Of a DNA stretch of 64,000 nt, positions 20,982 through 29,520 are shown one piece after another; the first letter of the stretch is position 1, and each line of letters begins with the position of its first letter. The DNA comes from an uncultured bacterium. Its GTDB lineage: Bacteria > Verrucomicrobiota > Lentisphaeria > Victivallales > UBA1829. Made by a program: the position numbers and the translations under genes. Location: NCBI GenBank assembly GCA_902778895.1, contig CACYZF010000001.1, forward strand, positions 124,001 through 188,000, in the 5' to 3' direction. A model generated the notes under the pieces. That model had not been told where the DNA came from. It worked only from the letters and a program-made list of their open reading frames with translations, and ran no database searches.

Positions 20982-21434
20982 TCAATCCTCCACGAAGAGG
21001 TCCTCATCGTCGAACGGGCGGACGTGGAGCTCGCCGTTTTCGTCGTAAGAGATGGAGGTGTTCACGGCCGACGCGGTGGGCGGCAGAGGGACGATCTTGC
21101 GGTTCGAGGCGTGGACCACGTTCTGAGCTGTGAATCCGTGTCCGAATCCGCCGAAATCGCCCGCGAAATGAACGTCGGAATGATGCCCGCTGAAGTATCC
21201 GCCGAAATCCATGCCGGGACCGAATCCGCCGAAGCCGGCAAAGCTGTAACCGAAGTCCATACCGTAGCCGCCGAACCCGTATCCGTAGCCGAATCCGCCG
21301 AAGGGCTGGAATCCGCCGAAGCCCATGTAGTCATTGGTGTGCGCGGAAGCGTTGATCGAGACTAGACCGATGACCGCGGCGATGATGATGACGGAGGAGA
21401 GTTTATTAATAAAAAGATTGGAAATGGATTTCAT
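20982..21434 (-). CDS. Small exported Gly/Phe-rich protein with RPFDDEDLFVED C-terminus
   Basis: The 150-residue product starts at ATG 21434 (AGGAG eight bases upstream). It has a signal peptide (hydrophobic 12-28, cleavage near NASA-H). A Gly/Phe/Tyr-rich centre follows with units like FGGFG and YGYGFGGYG, then a short His/Asp part, and the C-terminal HVRPFDDEDLFVED. Those last twelve residues equal the end of the Gly-rich lipoprotein at 10221-11426, and the terminators of both genes match as well. No enzymatic domain is visible. The composition suggests a structural or phase-separating envelope protein; function unknown. Confidence 0.75.
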   Translation of the reverse strand: MKSISNLFINKLSSVIIIAAVIGLVSINASAHTNDYMGFGGFQPFGGFGYGYGFGGYGMDFGYSFAGFGGFGPGMDFGGYFSGHHSDVHFAGDFGGFGHGFTAQNVVHASNRKIVPLPPTASAVNTSISYDENGELHVRPFDDEDLFVED

Positions 21435-21839
21435 GGTAGGCTCCTGATCGTGTGTTGATTGTGTTTGTTGTTTCTGTTGCGCGCTTCTGATCAAATAACG
21501 CTGCCGCCGCGCCTGATATTGTGCCGGACATCAACTTTTTTCCAAAAACCGAACCCACAAGGAAAGCATACCCTAAAGGGTATCTCTGTGAACGGATAAT
21601 GGCTTTTCAGCAGAATTTGATCCGGTGGCCGGTCAAGTTGATCCATTGAGCCGACGAGAAACGGTTTTCGTTTTGGGCTTAATGATACAGGCTGTTTTTC
21701 GGATTACAGCTTGATTTTTACCAAAAAGGCAGTATAGTATATTCTTGCCCGAAAACAGCATAAAAAACGGACCGGTGAGCCGGTCGTTGAAAAGGGGCTG
21801 TCACAGGTCCATTTGTTTTTGCGGCAAAGACAAAAAAGC
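21435..21839. promoter_or_regulatory. Intergenic region with the tRNA-Arg promoter
   Basis: No protein gene is supported in these 405 bases. On the plus strand TTGATT (21711-21716) and TATAGT (21733-21738), 16 bases apart, form a good promoter giving a leader of about 95 bases before the tRNA. The left part should carry the promoter of the minus-strand Gly/Phe-rich gene, which I could not place. Confidence 0.55.
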
Positions 21840-21916
21840 GGTGGCGTAGCTCAGTTGGATAGAGCGGCTCTCTCCTAAAGAGCAGGTCGTGGGTTCGATC
21901 CCCGCTGCCACCGCCA
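21840..21916 (+). tRNA. tRNA-Arg (anticodon CCT), CCA encoded
   Basis: A 77-nt cloverleaf can be drawn: acceptor GGTGGCG pairs with TGCCACC (one G-T pair), and the D arm is GCTCAGTTGGATAGAGC. The anticodon stem is GCTCT/AGAGC around CTCCTAA, giving anticodon CCT, which reads AGG. The T arm is GTGGG/CCCGC around TTCGATC, with discriminator G and encoded CCA at 21914-21916. Its 3' half is the attachment site used by the integrative element to its right. Confidence 0.97.
21865..21889 (+). other. Attachment site core (left), inside tRNA-Arg
   Basis: Twenty-five bases running from the anticodon stem to the T-arm side are repeated exactly at 45679-45703. Beyond this core the two copies differ, so this is where recombination joined the element to the tRNA gene. 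Confidence 0.85.
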
Positions 21917-21930
21917 TTTTTGAGCTCAAA

Positions 21931-21969
21931 TCACCATTTTTCATACATTGTGAAACATGGTGATTTTTT
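21931..21969 (+). terminator. Terminator downstream of tRNA-Arg
   Basis: TCACCAT...TTCA pairs with TGAA...ATGGTGA and is followed by six T residues, 15 bases beyond the tRNA 3' end. It is carried by the inserted element and thus replaces the original tRNA terminator. Confidence 0.8.
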
Positions 21970-21984
21970 GTGTTTCGTGACATG

Positions 21985-22202
21985 AATCGTGGAAAAATCG
22001 TGGAAAATTCGTGGAAAGCTTCTGAGCTCAGAAAATCTACCCATCCGGCTCAATCCTAAAAATGGAACGATGCAAAAACAGTGTTTCCCGGCAAGCTACA
22101 ACCGAAACAACCATCCATATCGGACACCATGACAGGCTTTTGAGGTGGGAGGGCAGAGTTGTCGATGCTGTTTTTCATGGTTTTCCACGATTTTTCCACG
22201 AT
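21985..22202. promoter_or_regulatory. Integrase arm-type binding sites, left end of element
   Basis: Three direct copies of ATCGTGGAAAA (the last starting TTCGTGG) lie at 21985-22018, spaced about 11 bases, one helical turn. Two inverted copies (TTTTCCACGAT) lie at 22181-22202. The same motif appears at 45622-45645 beside the integrase gene. The arrangement matches arm sites of lambda-type tyrosine integrases. Apart from these sites and the tRNA terminator, 21917-22321 contains no gene. Confidence 0.7.
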
Positions 22203-22321
22203 CTGAGGCTAAAAACGGCATTTCGGTCGCTGCTGTTGAGGTAGAGGACTCTCCGTTACGCAAATCCAAAGAGGGCCGGTTACATCGCCACCATGCAACC
22301 GGCCCATCATTCACGGACAGC

Positions 22322-24322
22322 CTACTTGCGATACCGCTTTCCGCGCCAACCTTCAGCCTTCAGCGGAAGCCCATCAGCCCAAGGCGGGAGGCGGCACATC
22401 AGCTCGCACAGCTCCTCGACGGAACCGAATCCTTCAGGAACTTCGGCGACCAGTTCGTCGTGTACATGCAGAACGACCGGATAACCGTGCGCCTCGACAT
22501 TGAAGATTGCGTTCGCGAGCAGATCACGGGCTACCGCCTGCGTGAGGTTCTCGGTTAGTTTCCCGCCGTATAGCTTGTCCCGATTACCCTTGTTGTTGAG
22601 ATACCAGATTTCCTCCCTCTGGCGTCCGTTGATTTCCACGGGCACGATTTCGGGAGACCGGTAACAGAGTGTGCGCCCAGACGGGATTCGCATTTGCAGA
22701 AGCCATCCATCACGCCTGAAGGCCACCCTTTTATAGGTGAATACGCCGCCGGGATTCCTAATCGCGTTCTTGGCGCACTTGTCGAGCTCATACCACAGAC
22801 TCGTAGTCATAGGACGTGCCGAGCGCCACTGCCTGACAATCATATCAGCTTGCTCATGAGTTAGTTCGACACCGAATTCAGCGCATTTTTGCTGGTATTT
22901 GTCAACGCCACATTGGAATCCGAGTTCAAGTTCGGCCACTTTCCCAACCTTCCTCTGGTCCTTGGAAACGGCATCATAGTCTACACCGTAAATCTGGGCC
23001 GCATTCACCTTGTATGGATCACGCCCCCCACGGTAGACGTCCAAGGCCGTTTCTTCACCCGCCAGCCATGCAAGCACACGACCTTCGATACTGCTGAAGT
23101 CGGCACAAACAAAGTCCTTTCCGGGAGCGGGGATAATCATGGCCCGCAAGCACGAGGCAGCGGCCGCCATCACGCCCTTATGATCACGCCGGATGAGTTC
23201 AAGGTCGCCCCTGTTGAAGGCAGCAAGACAAGCATCGACATCTTCGGCAGCCCCGCTTCTTGGCATGTTATGAAGCTGAAGCCGATGAGAAGACCAACGG
23301 CCTGTAACTGTGCCATAATACAGGAATGAGCCGCGAACACGACCGTCCCTATTCCGCGCTTCGATCATAGGCGTCAGTTTAGCCGTCGACGATTTTGAGC
23401 ACGCCAGGCGGATTTCAAGCGCACGACGAACCTTGGGATCAAGATCGGAGTTGAGAAGTTCTGATACTGCATCCTCGCTGAGACTGTTGGTTTCCACGCC
23501 GTTCTCTTTCAAGTATTCGGTCAGTTCTTTGATCTTGGTGGGCGAGTCGATCTTTGCTATCTCCTTGAACTCGTCCACGAGGATTTCACGCTCGACATCC
23601 GTGCAGACCTTCAGCGCTTCCACGGAGCGGCTGTCGATGCCCACACCTCGGTCGTTGATGATGAGACTTTTCAGCCAGATGCGATGCTCGACGGGACTCA
23701 GGTCCGGGAGAGCGTCCGAAAGGGCTTCCTCAGCGCGGACGTCCTGCATGCAGTACAGGCCCTCGCGGGCGAAGTCCTCGGGCGTCCCGTTCCAGAAGTA
23801 GTGTTTGCGCCAGTCAGGATCGGCCTTTTGCTCGTCTTGTGTCGGTTTACGGGGAGCGCAGAGCTTCTTCATGAGCGCCGCGCCCTCGGTGTCCTTGCGC
23901 TGGGCAACGCCGACAGCGATACAGGCGTTTTCGAGGTTGCGAGGAAAACCGCACGAAGCCGCTTTAGCGGCTGAACAGTGTAGCTTCGCGAGGGGAAGCA
24001 TGATCGTGAAGCCGTAACGCGGCATCGTGTTTTTCCAGATGTTGAACTCGAATTCCATGTTGTGGGCTTCGATGACGTCCGCCTCGGCGATCATCTGCCG
24101 GAGGGCGTTGTCGTCGATGGTCGAGAGTGCTGCCCAGTCTGGACATTCGGGGAATCTGAAACCAGGAGAGAACCAGATCGCGGGTTTCTGTCCGTGCTTT
24201 TTCAGCGCGAGACAGACGACCTCGGTTGACGGATGCTCCGCGTAGGCGGCCGCACCACAGGTGGCGAGATCGGCCGCACTGCGGGTCTCGAAGTCGATGG
24301 ACAGTTTATTCTTTATATTCAT
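22322..24322 (-). CDS. Phage-type family A DNA polymerase with 3'-5' exonuclease domain
   Basis: The 666-residue protein begins with an exonuclease motif, LSIDFETRS, then AHNMEFEFNIW (Exo II) and a third acidic motif near CMQDVRAEEAL. The polymerase domain has motif A (CADFSSIEGRVLAWLAGE), motif B (RKVGKVAELELGFQCG) and motif C (LHVHDELVAEVP). This is the compact phage/mobile-element form of Pol I, without the 5' nuclease. It should copy the element together with the helicase and primase encoded just upstream on the same strand. ATG 24322 has AAGG at suitable spacing. The gene ends 405 bases from the tRNA. Confidence 0.95.
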   Translation of the reverse strand: MNIKNKLSIDFETRSAADLATCGAAAYAEHPSTEVVCLALKKHGQKPAIWFSPGFRFPECPDWAALSTIDDNALRQMIAEADVIEAHNMEFEFNIWKNTMPRYGFTIMLPLAKLHCSAAKAASCGFPRNLENACIAVGVAQRKDTEGAALMKKLCAPRKPTQDEQKADPDWRKHYFWNGTPEDFAREGLYCMQDVRAEEALSDALPDLSPVEHRIWLKSLIINDRGVGIDSRSVEALKVCTDVEREILVDEFKEIAKIDSPTKIKELTEYLKENGVETNSLSEDAVSELLNSDLDPKVRRALEIRLACSKSSTAKLTPMIEARNRDGRVRGSFLYYGTVTGRWSSHRLQLHNMPRSGAAEDVDACLAAFNRGDLELIRRDHKGVMAAAASCLRAMIIPAPGKDFVCADFSSIEGRVLAWLAGEETALDVYRGGRDPYKVNAAQIYGVDYDAVSKDQRKVGKVAELELGFQCGVDKYQQKCAEFGVELTHEQADMIVRQWRSARPMTTSLWYELDKCAKNAIRNPGGVFTYKRVAFRRDGWLLQMRIPSGRTLCYRSPEIVPVEINGRQREEIWYLNNKGNRDKLYGGKLTENLTQAVARDLLANAIFNVEAHGYPVVLHVHDELVAEVPEGFGSVEELCELMCRLPPWADGLPLKAEGWRGKRYRK

Positions 24323-24450
24323 AAAGTTTACCTTGTCGTTATGTTTTTCGGAGAACCACGGAGAGGGGTTCGGAGGCCCCTTTTTGGTCGAACCCTGTTC
24401 AATTCGGAGCCCCGGAGGCCCCGGAGCCCCCTCCCGGTAGTCCTATCATA

Positions 24451-26319
24451 TTATTCCGGCCTGTCCTTTTCCAGACAGAATCCGACGTAGCCGTATTTGG
24501 CCTTACCGTCAGAGCCTTTTACGTCATGACTGGGTTCATTAACGCCGTGGACGTCTTTCATCGCCTTCTTGAGCTTAGTCTGAATAACCTGCTTGCTGCC
24601 GGAGCCAACAAAGTAGCTGGAGCCGGTAAAGGCGTTATAGAGAGCGGTGGAAAACAGCACATCCTCACGATTGCCGGTGCGTATCACACAGTTCCTGACG
24701 AAGGCATAGGCCGCATCGGATTCCTGGATGAGTGATTCAATCCTGCGAAGCATCTCAGGGTGCGGAATAATGCTATCGCCGTTTCTCCTGAGAGCAGCGG
24801 CTCCTTCAACTATCCAATTCAGGATCTGCTCGGGGTATTTCCGCAGCAGAACGTTGGGAAATCTCCGGATAAGAGTCTTCGGCAAACCGCCCCTGTAATC
24901 AACAGGGCGGATTCTGCGAGTCCATGCTTTAGTGTCTCCGTCGGTTGACAGAGGCAGGTCTGAGTTGGAGACAATGATAACGTTGAACTCGCCGTTGATC
25001 ATCGGGTGCTCGTTTTCACACTTGCGCTCGGTAGTAAGGTCGTCATCGCCCGTGAGCGACTTGAGCATGTGCGCACCTCTTTGCATCAAGGCATCGCTAT
25101 ACTGATCCGAGGCGACCAACAGGCTCTTTCCCTCAAAACGCGAGAGCTCGAACCTCTGATCGAGCATGTTAGTGCGCAGGCCCTCGTAGGCGCCACGGCC
25201 AAGCACTCCCTCAATCACTTTCACGATGACGGATTTCCCTGTACCGGCTTCTCCGCAGATTATCAGGATCGACTGGCTCATGTTCCAGCCGAATGCGCAC
25301 TGACCCGCGTATTGCTGGATTGCCTCCTGATCTTCCGGGGTGACAACATCACGAAACACCTCGTGGACGAACGCACTATAGTCGGCGGTCGGATCGTAGT
25401 CAATGCTAATCACGCTACGGCACAAGAACTCCGGGGAGTGCTCGTGCAGGGTAATGGAACCGTCTTTTGCAATGACGATCGTGCCGTTTTGGACGTTGAC
25501 CACATTCTTCGGCACGTGATCGAAGATGTCTACATAGTCCGGGAACGGAATCATGAACCTAGCTACATCTGAGCAGAACCGAGCAGAGCATAGTTTCACG
25601 ATTTCCGTGATACCGTTAGTCTTGCCGTAGTTCATAACACAGCGGTGAATCATGTTCAACAACTCGGCGTTACTAAGGCGATGCCAAGTTCCGACGCTTT
25701 CTGAATACGCGTACCAATCGCCATGATGCTGGTGAAGATTCGCCACGAGGACTACCAACCGGGCGAAAAATGCTGTATTAAAGCCGGTCACTCTAACGCT
25801 GCCGTCTTTTTTCCACTCCTCACAAAAGGCCTGGCCCATTCCTTCCAGGGACTTCCACAAGGATTCCGGGTATTTCGGAGAAATCCAATCGGATTCATCG
25901 AAGTCTGAAGAAGAGAATGTCTCAGCCTCCTCCGAGTCCTCCGAGTTCTCCGAAGTGAGCGTGATTAGCTCCGTCGAAGGTTCTCCGTTAGCGCTCCGCG
26001 GGTTCTCCGATTCTGGGGCGTCACTGCTTGAAGCAGTATCAGACCCTTGAGGAGGAGGCGTATTACCGCCGTCAGATTCCTCGTCTTCTGTCTCGCTACC
26101 GTCAACATGGAAATCTACGGACTTCCATTCATCGGTACTATCTTCCTCATCCCCGTAAAGGGGCCCCCCGGCTTCAATGTCCTCGTCCTCTTCAACATCG
26201 TCGAAACCGAGTGAGGGCTGAGGATCGTCGAAACCAAGATCCGGCTGAACGTTATCGAACCCGAGGTCCGGTTGATTGTCGCCAAACTCGTCGGGGCGAA
26301 GTTTATTTGTGTTTGTCAT
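24451..26319 (-). CDS. D5-like SF3/AAA+ replicative helicase
   Basis: The 622-residue protein starts at ATG 26319, which overlaps the primase stop as ATGA and has AGGAGGG upstream. The first 190 residues are acidic and low-complexity, with a three-fold repeat of the type QPDLGFDDV. A D5-N type domain follows, then the helicase core: Walker A ICGEAGTGKSV, Walker B-like KSLLVASDQYSD, and sensor-like VIIVSNSDLPLS. C-terminal helices and a winged-helix-like tail end the protein. It would unwind the element's origin as a hexamer and act with the separately encoded primase. A 128-base GC-rich gap separates it from the polymerase gene. Confidence 0.88.
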   Translation of the reverse strand: MTNTNKLRPDEFGDNQPDLGFDNVQPDLGFDDPQPSLGFDDVEEDEDIEAGGPLYGDEEDSTDEWKSVDFHVDGSETEDEESDGGNTPPPQGSDTASSSDAPESENPRSANGEPSTELITLTSENSEDSEEAETFSSSDFDESDWISPKYPESLWKSLEGMGQAFCEEWKKDGSVRVTGFNTAFFARLVVLVANLHQHHGDWYAYSESVGTWHRLSNAELLNMIHRCVMNYGKTNGITEIVKLCSARFCSDVARFMIPFPDYVDIFDHVPKNVVNVQNGTIVIAKDGSITLHEHSPEFLCRSVISIDYDPTADYSAFVHEVFRDVVTPEDQEAIQQYAGQCAFGWNMSQSILIICGEAGTGKSVIVKVIEGVLGRGAYEGLRTNMLDQRFELSRFEGKSLLVASDQYSDALMQRGAHMLKSLTGDDDLTTERKCENEHPMINGEFNVIIVSNSDLPLSTDGDTKAWTRRIRPVDYRGGLPKTLIRRFPNVLLRKYPEQILNWIVEGAAALRRNGDSIIPHPEMLRRIESLIQESDAAYAFVRNCVIRTGNREDVLFSTALYNAFTGSSYFVGSGSKQVIQTKLKKAMKDVHGVNEPSHDVKGSDGKAKYGYVGFCLEKDRPE

Positions 26320-27476
26320 ATCTTCACACCCTCCTTGCTGACGAATACAAGTCTCTGCCATGCGGAGGTACCCCAACGATACACGCCGGGAAGGCGGGAA
26401 CCGCGTGAGGGATTGGCACAGGCGGGATCAGCGCCAAGGGCCTCGAAGGTCGGGAACAAGCCGTCCCGCACCTTTTCGTTCCATGCATCAAGCGTTTCCA
26501 CGCCGTCAATCTTGACCCAGGCGTGGAGGCCGCAGCCGTCACGGCCTCCTGTTTGGATCAGGGCACAGATGCTGATGCCCATCGCCTCACAGAGGCAGTG
26601 AAGAATCTCGCCATGTTTTTCGAGAGTGTCACGGCCGTCAAAGTCGAGGATGGTGTACCGGAAACCACGAACGCAGTCATCGCAACGCAGAGAGTCCTTT
26701 CCGTCCTTTGTTTTGCCGAAGCATCCGGTAAGCGGGTCCGGTACGATGTGCGAGTACCTCATCCCCAAGTTCAAGAGGAATGCGCTCGGCGTTGACGAGT
26801 TCCAGTCCGCGTTGCCGACGCGTTTGAGGATCGCATGCTGCTCCTCCTCGAAAAAGCTCAGCCACTCAGCGGCGGTGTGGATGTTGTCGAGCCCGGAGCC
26901 CATGCGTTCGGGACCGATGTAAAGCAGATCATCGGGGCCGTAGAGCTCCCGAATCAGCTGGATCATCGTGAACGCCTCCGGGTACAGCGAAGCCATCGGT
27001 TGCCGTTCGAGCTGGAACCCATGAGCACGCCTGAAATCCTCGCTGTCGAGGTTGACGGGGCCGGTACTGTAAGAGAGAACATGTTTCCTGACCTGAGCAG
27101 CCTCCGCATTACTCAGCTTCTTGCGGTTCGTGTTTTTCATGGCTGCCCATGTGGGCGGATTGCTCTCCACGGAAATCGTGTCCTGCATGGCGCGTTCGAC
27201 CGCGTCACGAATCTCTTTTCTGCTCACCTCGCGTCCACCAGGTTTGAGGGCCGCTTTGATGACATCGACAAGCTCATCAGCGTCGAACCCGGCTTTGAAA
27301 CCGAGGGTAGCTGCACCGAGAAGCTTCGGGTGGCAGTCCATGCCGGCTCCAGCCGGAGGAAGCTTGTCCAAATAGTTCTGGAACTTGGCCTTGGGGATGG
27401 AAAGAGCGCCGGGAACAAGCTCAACCATCCTTTTGAAGGCCGATGCGTCGTGAGAGAAGATGTTGGAATCAAACAT
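26316..27476 (-). CDS. Archaeo-eukaryotic-type (prim-pol) primase
   Basis: The 386-residue protein has an N-terminal helical part resembling primase-associated PriCT-like domains (residues about 15-90). The catalytic half shows the AEP pattern: YTILDFDGRD (acidic pair in motif I), QTGGRDGCGLHAWVKID (the sGxGxH-like motif II) and SRGSRLPGVYRW (basic motif III). Such enzymes lay primers for phage and plasmid replication. It shares ATGA with the helicase start and overlaps the upstream HTH gene by eight bases, so the module is translationally coupled. Motif II is slightly degenerate, so activity should be tested rather than assumed. Confidence 0.78.
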   Translation of the reverse strand: MFDSNIFSHDASAFKRMVELVPGALSIPKAKFQNYLDKLPPAGAGMDCHPKLLGAATLGFKAGFDADELVDVIKAALKPGGREVSRKEIRDAVERAMQDTISVESNPPTWAAMKNTNRKKLSNAEAAQVRKHVLSYSTGPVNLDSEDFRRAHGFQLERQPMASLYPEAFTMIQLIRELYGPDDLLYIGPERMGSGLDNIHTAAEWLSFFEEEQHAILKRVGNADWNSSTPSAFLLNLGMRYSHIVPDPLTGCFGKTKDGKDSLRCDDCVRGFRYTILDFDGRDTLEKHGEILHCLCEAMGISICALIQTGGRDGCGLHAWVKIDGVETLDAWNEKVRDGLFPTFEALGADPACANPSRGSRLPGVYRWGTSAWQRLVFVSKEGVKI

Positions 27477-27834
27477 TCGCTACCTCCTCGTTCTTCAGCG
27501 TCGCAAGGACCTCGTTCAAGCTGAACAGGTTTCTGCGGCCGAGCTTGTACGCGCGGATCTTTCCGGCTTTCATGTAACGAAAGATCGTTACGCGCGAGAC
27601 GTGAAGCTTACCAGCAAGCTCCTCCGTGCTGAGAAGGCGATCTTCCTGCTCGTGGGGAAGATCATGGTTGTACTGGTTGGGAGATAGAATTGCACCGCGA
27701 ACGGTCTCCCATCCCTCGCTGTTCATGTACGGTCCCAACGCAATCCTGATAAGGTCCAGGATGTTTTGTGGGACGTTTGAGCTGGCCTCCACCTCGTTTT
27801 GAGGCAGGCCAACCGGAAGTGGAGTCTTATACAT
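27469..27834 (-). CDS. Small DNA-binding protein with excisionase/MerR-type helix-turn-helix
   Basis: The 121-residue protein has a C-terminal HTH_17-type domain: LLSTEELAGKLHVSRVTIFRYMKAG is followed by IRAYKLGRRNLFSLNEVL. This is the winged-helix seen in excisionases and plasmid/phage regulators. The first 65 residues are an unrecognised extension. It heads the minus-strand replication operon and overlaps the primase gene by eight bases, so it may be the operon regulator, an excision factor, or both. The palindrome at 28088-28116 upstream is a possible binding site. Confidence 0.8.
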   Translation of the reverse strand: MYKTPLPVGLPQNEVEASSNVPQNILDLIRIALGPYMNSEGWETVRGAILSPNQYNHDLPHEQEDRLLSTEELAGKLHVSRVTIFRYMKAGKIRAYKLGRRNLFSLNEVLATLKNEEVANV

Positions 27835-28431
27835 CGTAAAGACATCTCCAAATTTGATGTTTTTGGCGGTGTCTTTGTGAATTGTTGTTTAATGACAACC
27901 GCCAAACCATGAAGCCCAAATGAGGACAGAGTAGCCCCACGATCCCGTTGCGGGGATCGCGGCCACGTCCTTTTCGGACTGTACGTTTTGGAGATGCGTC
28001 CTGTAGTCAATCTGGTGGGGACCGACGCATATGAAGCCTACTCGGGTTTTCAGCTTCACGGGCGACAAAGGAAACGGATCCGATGTCTTTGACATGGTCC
28101 AATTTTCCATGTCAAATGCCCTGAGCCGTTAGCAACCCCGTTGCCCGGCCCAAAAAAAGTGAAACGAACATCACTGCCCGGACTGCCACTTGATTACCCA
28201 TGTTCCGCAGGCTCCCTGCGGATGGCTGAGTATCAAGAACTTTACACATGTCCTTGTTTCTGCACTTATAACTTAGCCTTTTCTCTCGGAAAAATCAAGG
28301 TCGAAATACATTTTTTTTCGTTTTTTTTTGGGTTTGAGCTCATTTTTGCTAAATTTCTTCCGATTTTCATGGCATGATTCGATGGACTGGAAAAACTCCC
28401 GTCCACAACCACCAACCTCGGAGGAAATCAC
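27835..28431. promoter_or_regulatory. Divergent control region with palindrome and hairpins
   Basis: No protein gene is supported in these 597 bases between the two operons of the element. TTTGACATGG and CCATGTCAAA form a perfect 10-bp palindrome with a 9-base centre at 28088-28116, a likely operator or iteron. Nearby are a GATCCC/GGGGATC hairpin at 27941-27958 and a seven-base stem ATGCGTC/GACGCAT joining 27994-28000 with 28024-28030. The region could hold the replication origin, operators or a small RNA. GGAGGAAATCAC precedes the next gene. Confidence 0.55.
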
Positions 28432-29154
28432 ATGAAACACCCTCATCACGGGTTCGGCGGGGCGTTTGTCTTTGCCGGGCTGCTCGCCGCCCTTGCACTG
28501 GGCGTCATCGGATCGTGCTCACTTCGGGCCGTTCCTGTTTTACAAGCTGACTTCAACGATTTGGACGCGAAAGCTCAACCTCATTTCGAGGAAGCGCGAC
28601 GAAACATCCCTGTCGTCGTGGAAAAGTTGAACGAGATCGGCGCGACATGCAAGCTCTGCGGCCTAATGGTCAACGACAAGCTCGCTGGAACTCACGAAAC
28701 GCAGGACTATCTGGCCTCGGTCTTGGAGAAGCCGATCATCAGCCCGTGCCGCAAAGGTGCGGAGGTCTACGGGTGCGACTTCAGCAGCGCCGGATTTCTG
28801 GACCACCTGAAGGCCGTTAACGCCGACTATGCCGAGATCGAAGCCTATGCCCTCGGCGGCCTCGCCCTCGAAGCCGCCTTCCTCAAACAGACGATTGCAG
28901 CGTTGACCTCGACCTTGGGCGGCATAGTTGCCCGGCTCTCTGCGACGTTCGGAAGCGGAGCCGCATGTGCCGCTGCTGACGGACCGTTCCCATTCGGGGA
29001 TGCTATTGCCGTTGTGCTCGCAGCAGGAGGGACGGCTTGGAGCAGCTATGACCTCTACCAAGCTCGCAAGCAGCTGCCCGCCGAGCTGACCGCCCTGCTT
29101 CAAGCGGTCATCCGCGACTTGCAGGAGGCATGCCGGATGGAGGTGCTGAAATGA
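28432..29154 (+). CDS. Membrane/lipoprotein of unknown function, first gene of the clamp operon
   Basis: The 240-residue protein has a hydrophobic N-terminus (about residues 11-30) ending in VIGSC, which could be a lipobox. A Cys-containing helical domain (CKLCG, SPCRKGAEVYGCDF) follows. A second hydrophobic segment at about 180-210 includes FGDAIAVVLAAGGTAW. The family is not recognised. A collinear homologue starts the inverted copy of the operon (59708-60427), including the same C-terminal CRMEVLK, so it is under selection. The stop overlaps the next start as ATGA. Conserved Cys pairs suggest disulphides in the periplasm. Confidence 0.8.
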   Translation: MKHPHHGFGGAFVFAGLLAALALGVIGSCSLRAVPVLQADFNDLDAKAQPHFEEARRNIPVVVEKLNEIGATCKLCGLMVNDKLAGTHETQDYLASVLEKPIISPCRKGAEVYGCDFSSAGFLDHLKAVNADYAEIEAYALGGLALEAAFLKQTIAALTSTLGGIVARLSATFGSGAACAAADGPFPFGDAIAVVLAAGGTAWSSYDLYQARKQLPAELTALLQAVIRDLQEACRMEVLK

Positions 29155-29516
29155 AATCGCTTTTAGCTCTCGTTCTGGCCGTTTTGAGCGTCGTCACGTT
29201 CGCGGCCACTCCAAACATCCACCGTCCACACCGCCGCATCTCTACGCCCCACAAAACGGAGATCGTCGTACCGTGGAAAACTGTGGCTGCTGGCGGTGCT
29301 GCTGCTGGAACTGTCATCGCGGCCTACAAGGTCAGCGATGGCGTGGAGGAAGGCATCAAAACAGTGGCGAAGGAAAACCCCGAAGCCTTCGCGGATTCTC
29401 TGTCCGTACTGACCTGGCCCGTGCGCTGGGCGGCGCTGGTCCTGTTCCTCCTCGTCTATTACTGGATTTGGAGGGTATTGATTCGTAGAACACCAACCTC
29501 AACACCGAAAGGATAA
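29151..29516 (+). CDS. Small exported membrane protein of unknown function
   Basis: The 121-residue protein starts at ATG 29151, overlapping the previous stop. It has a signal peptide (hydrophobic 3-17, AFAA-like end), a His/Arg-rich stretch (HRPHRRIS), a small-residue hydrophobic segment (VAAGGAAAGTVIAAY) and a C-terminal transmembrane helix. That helix reads ALVLFLLVYYWIW and is followed by Arg residues. The homologue at 59346-59711 keeps all parts. Partnership with the preceding membrane protein is implied by the coupling of the two genes; the function is unknown. A holin-like or secretion-accessory role is possible but only a guess. Confidence 0.78.
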   Translation: MKSLLALVLAVLSVVTFAATPNIHRPHRRISTPHKTEIVVPWKTVAAGGAAAGTVIAAYKVSDGVEEGIKTVAKENPEAFADSLSVLTWPVRWAALVLFLLVYYWIWRVLIRRTPTSTPKG

Positions 29517-29520
29517 AAAA

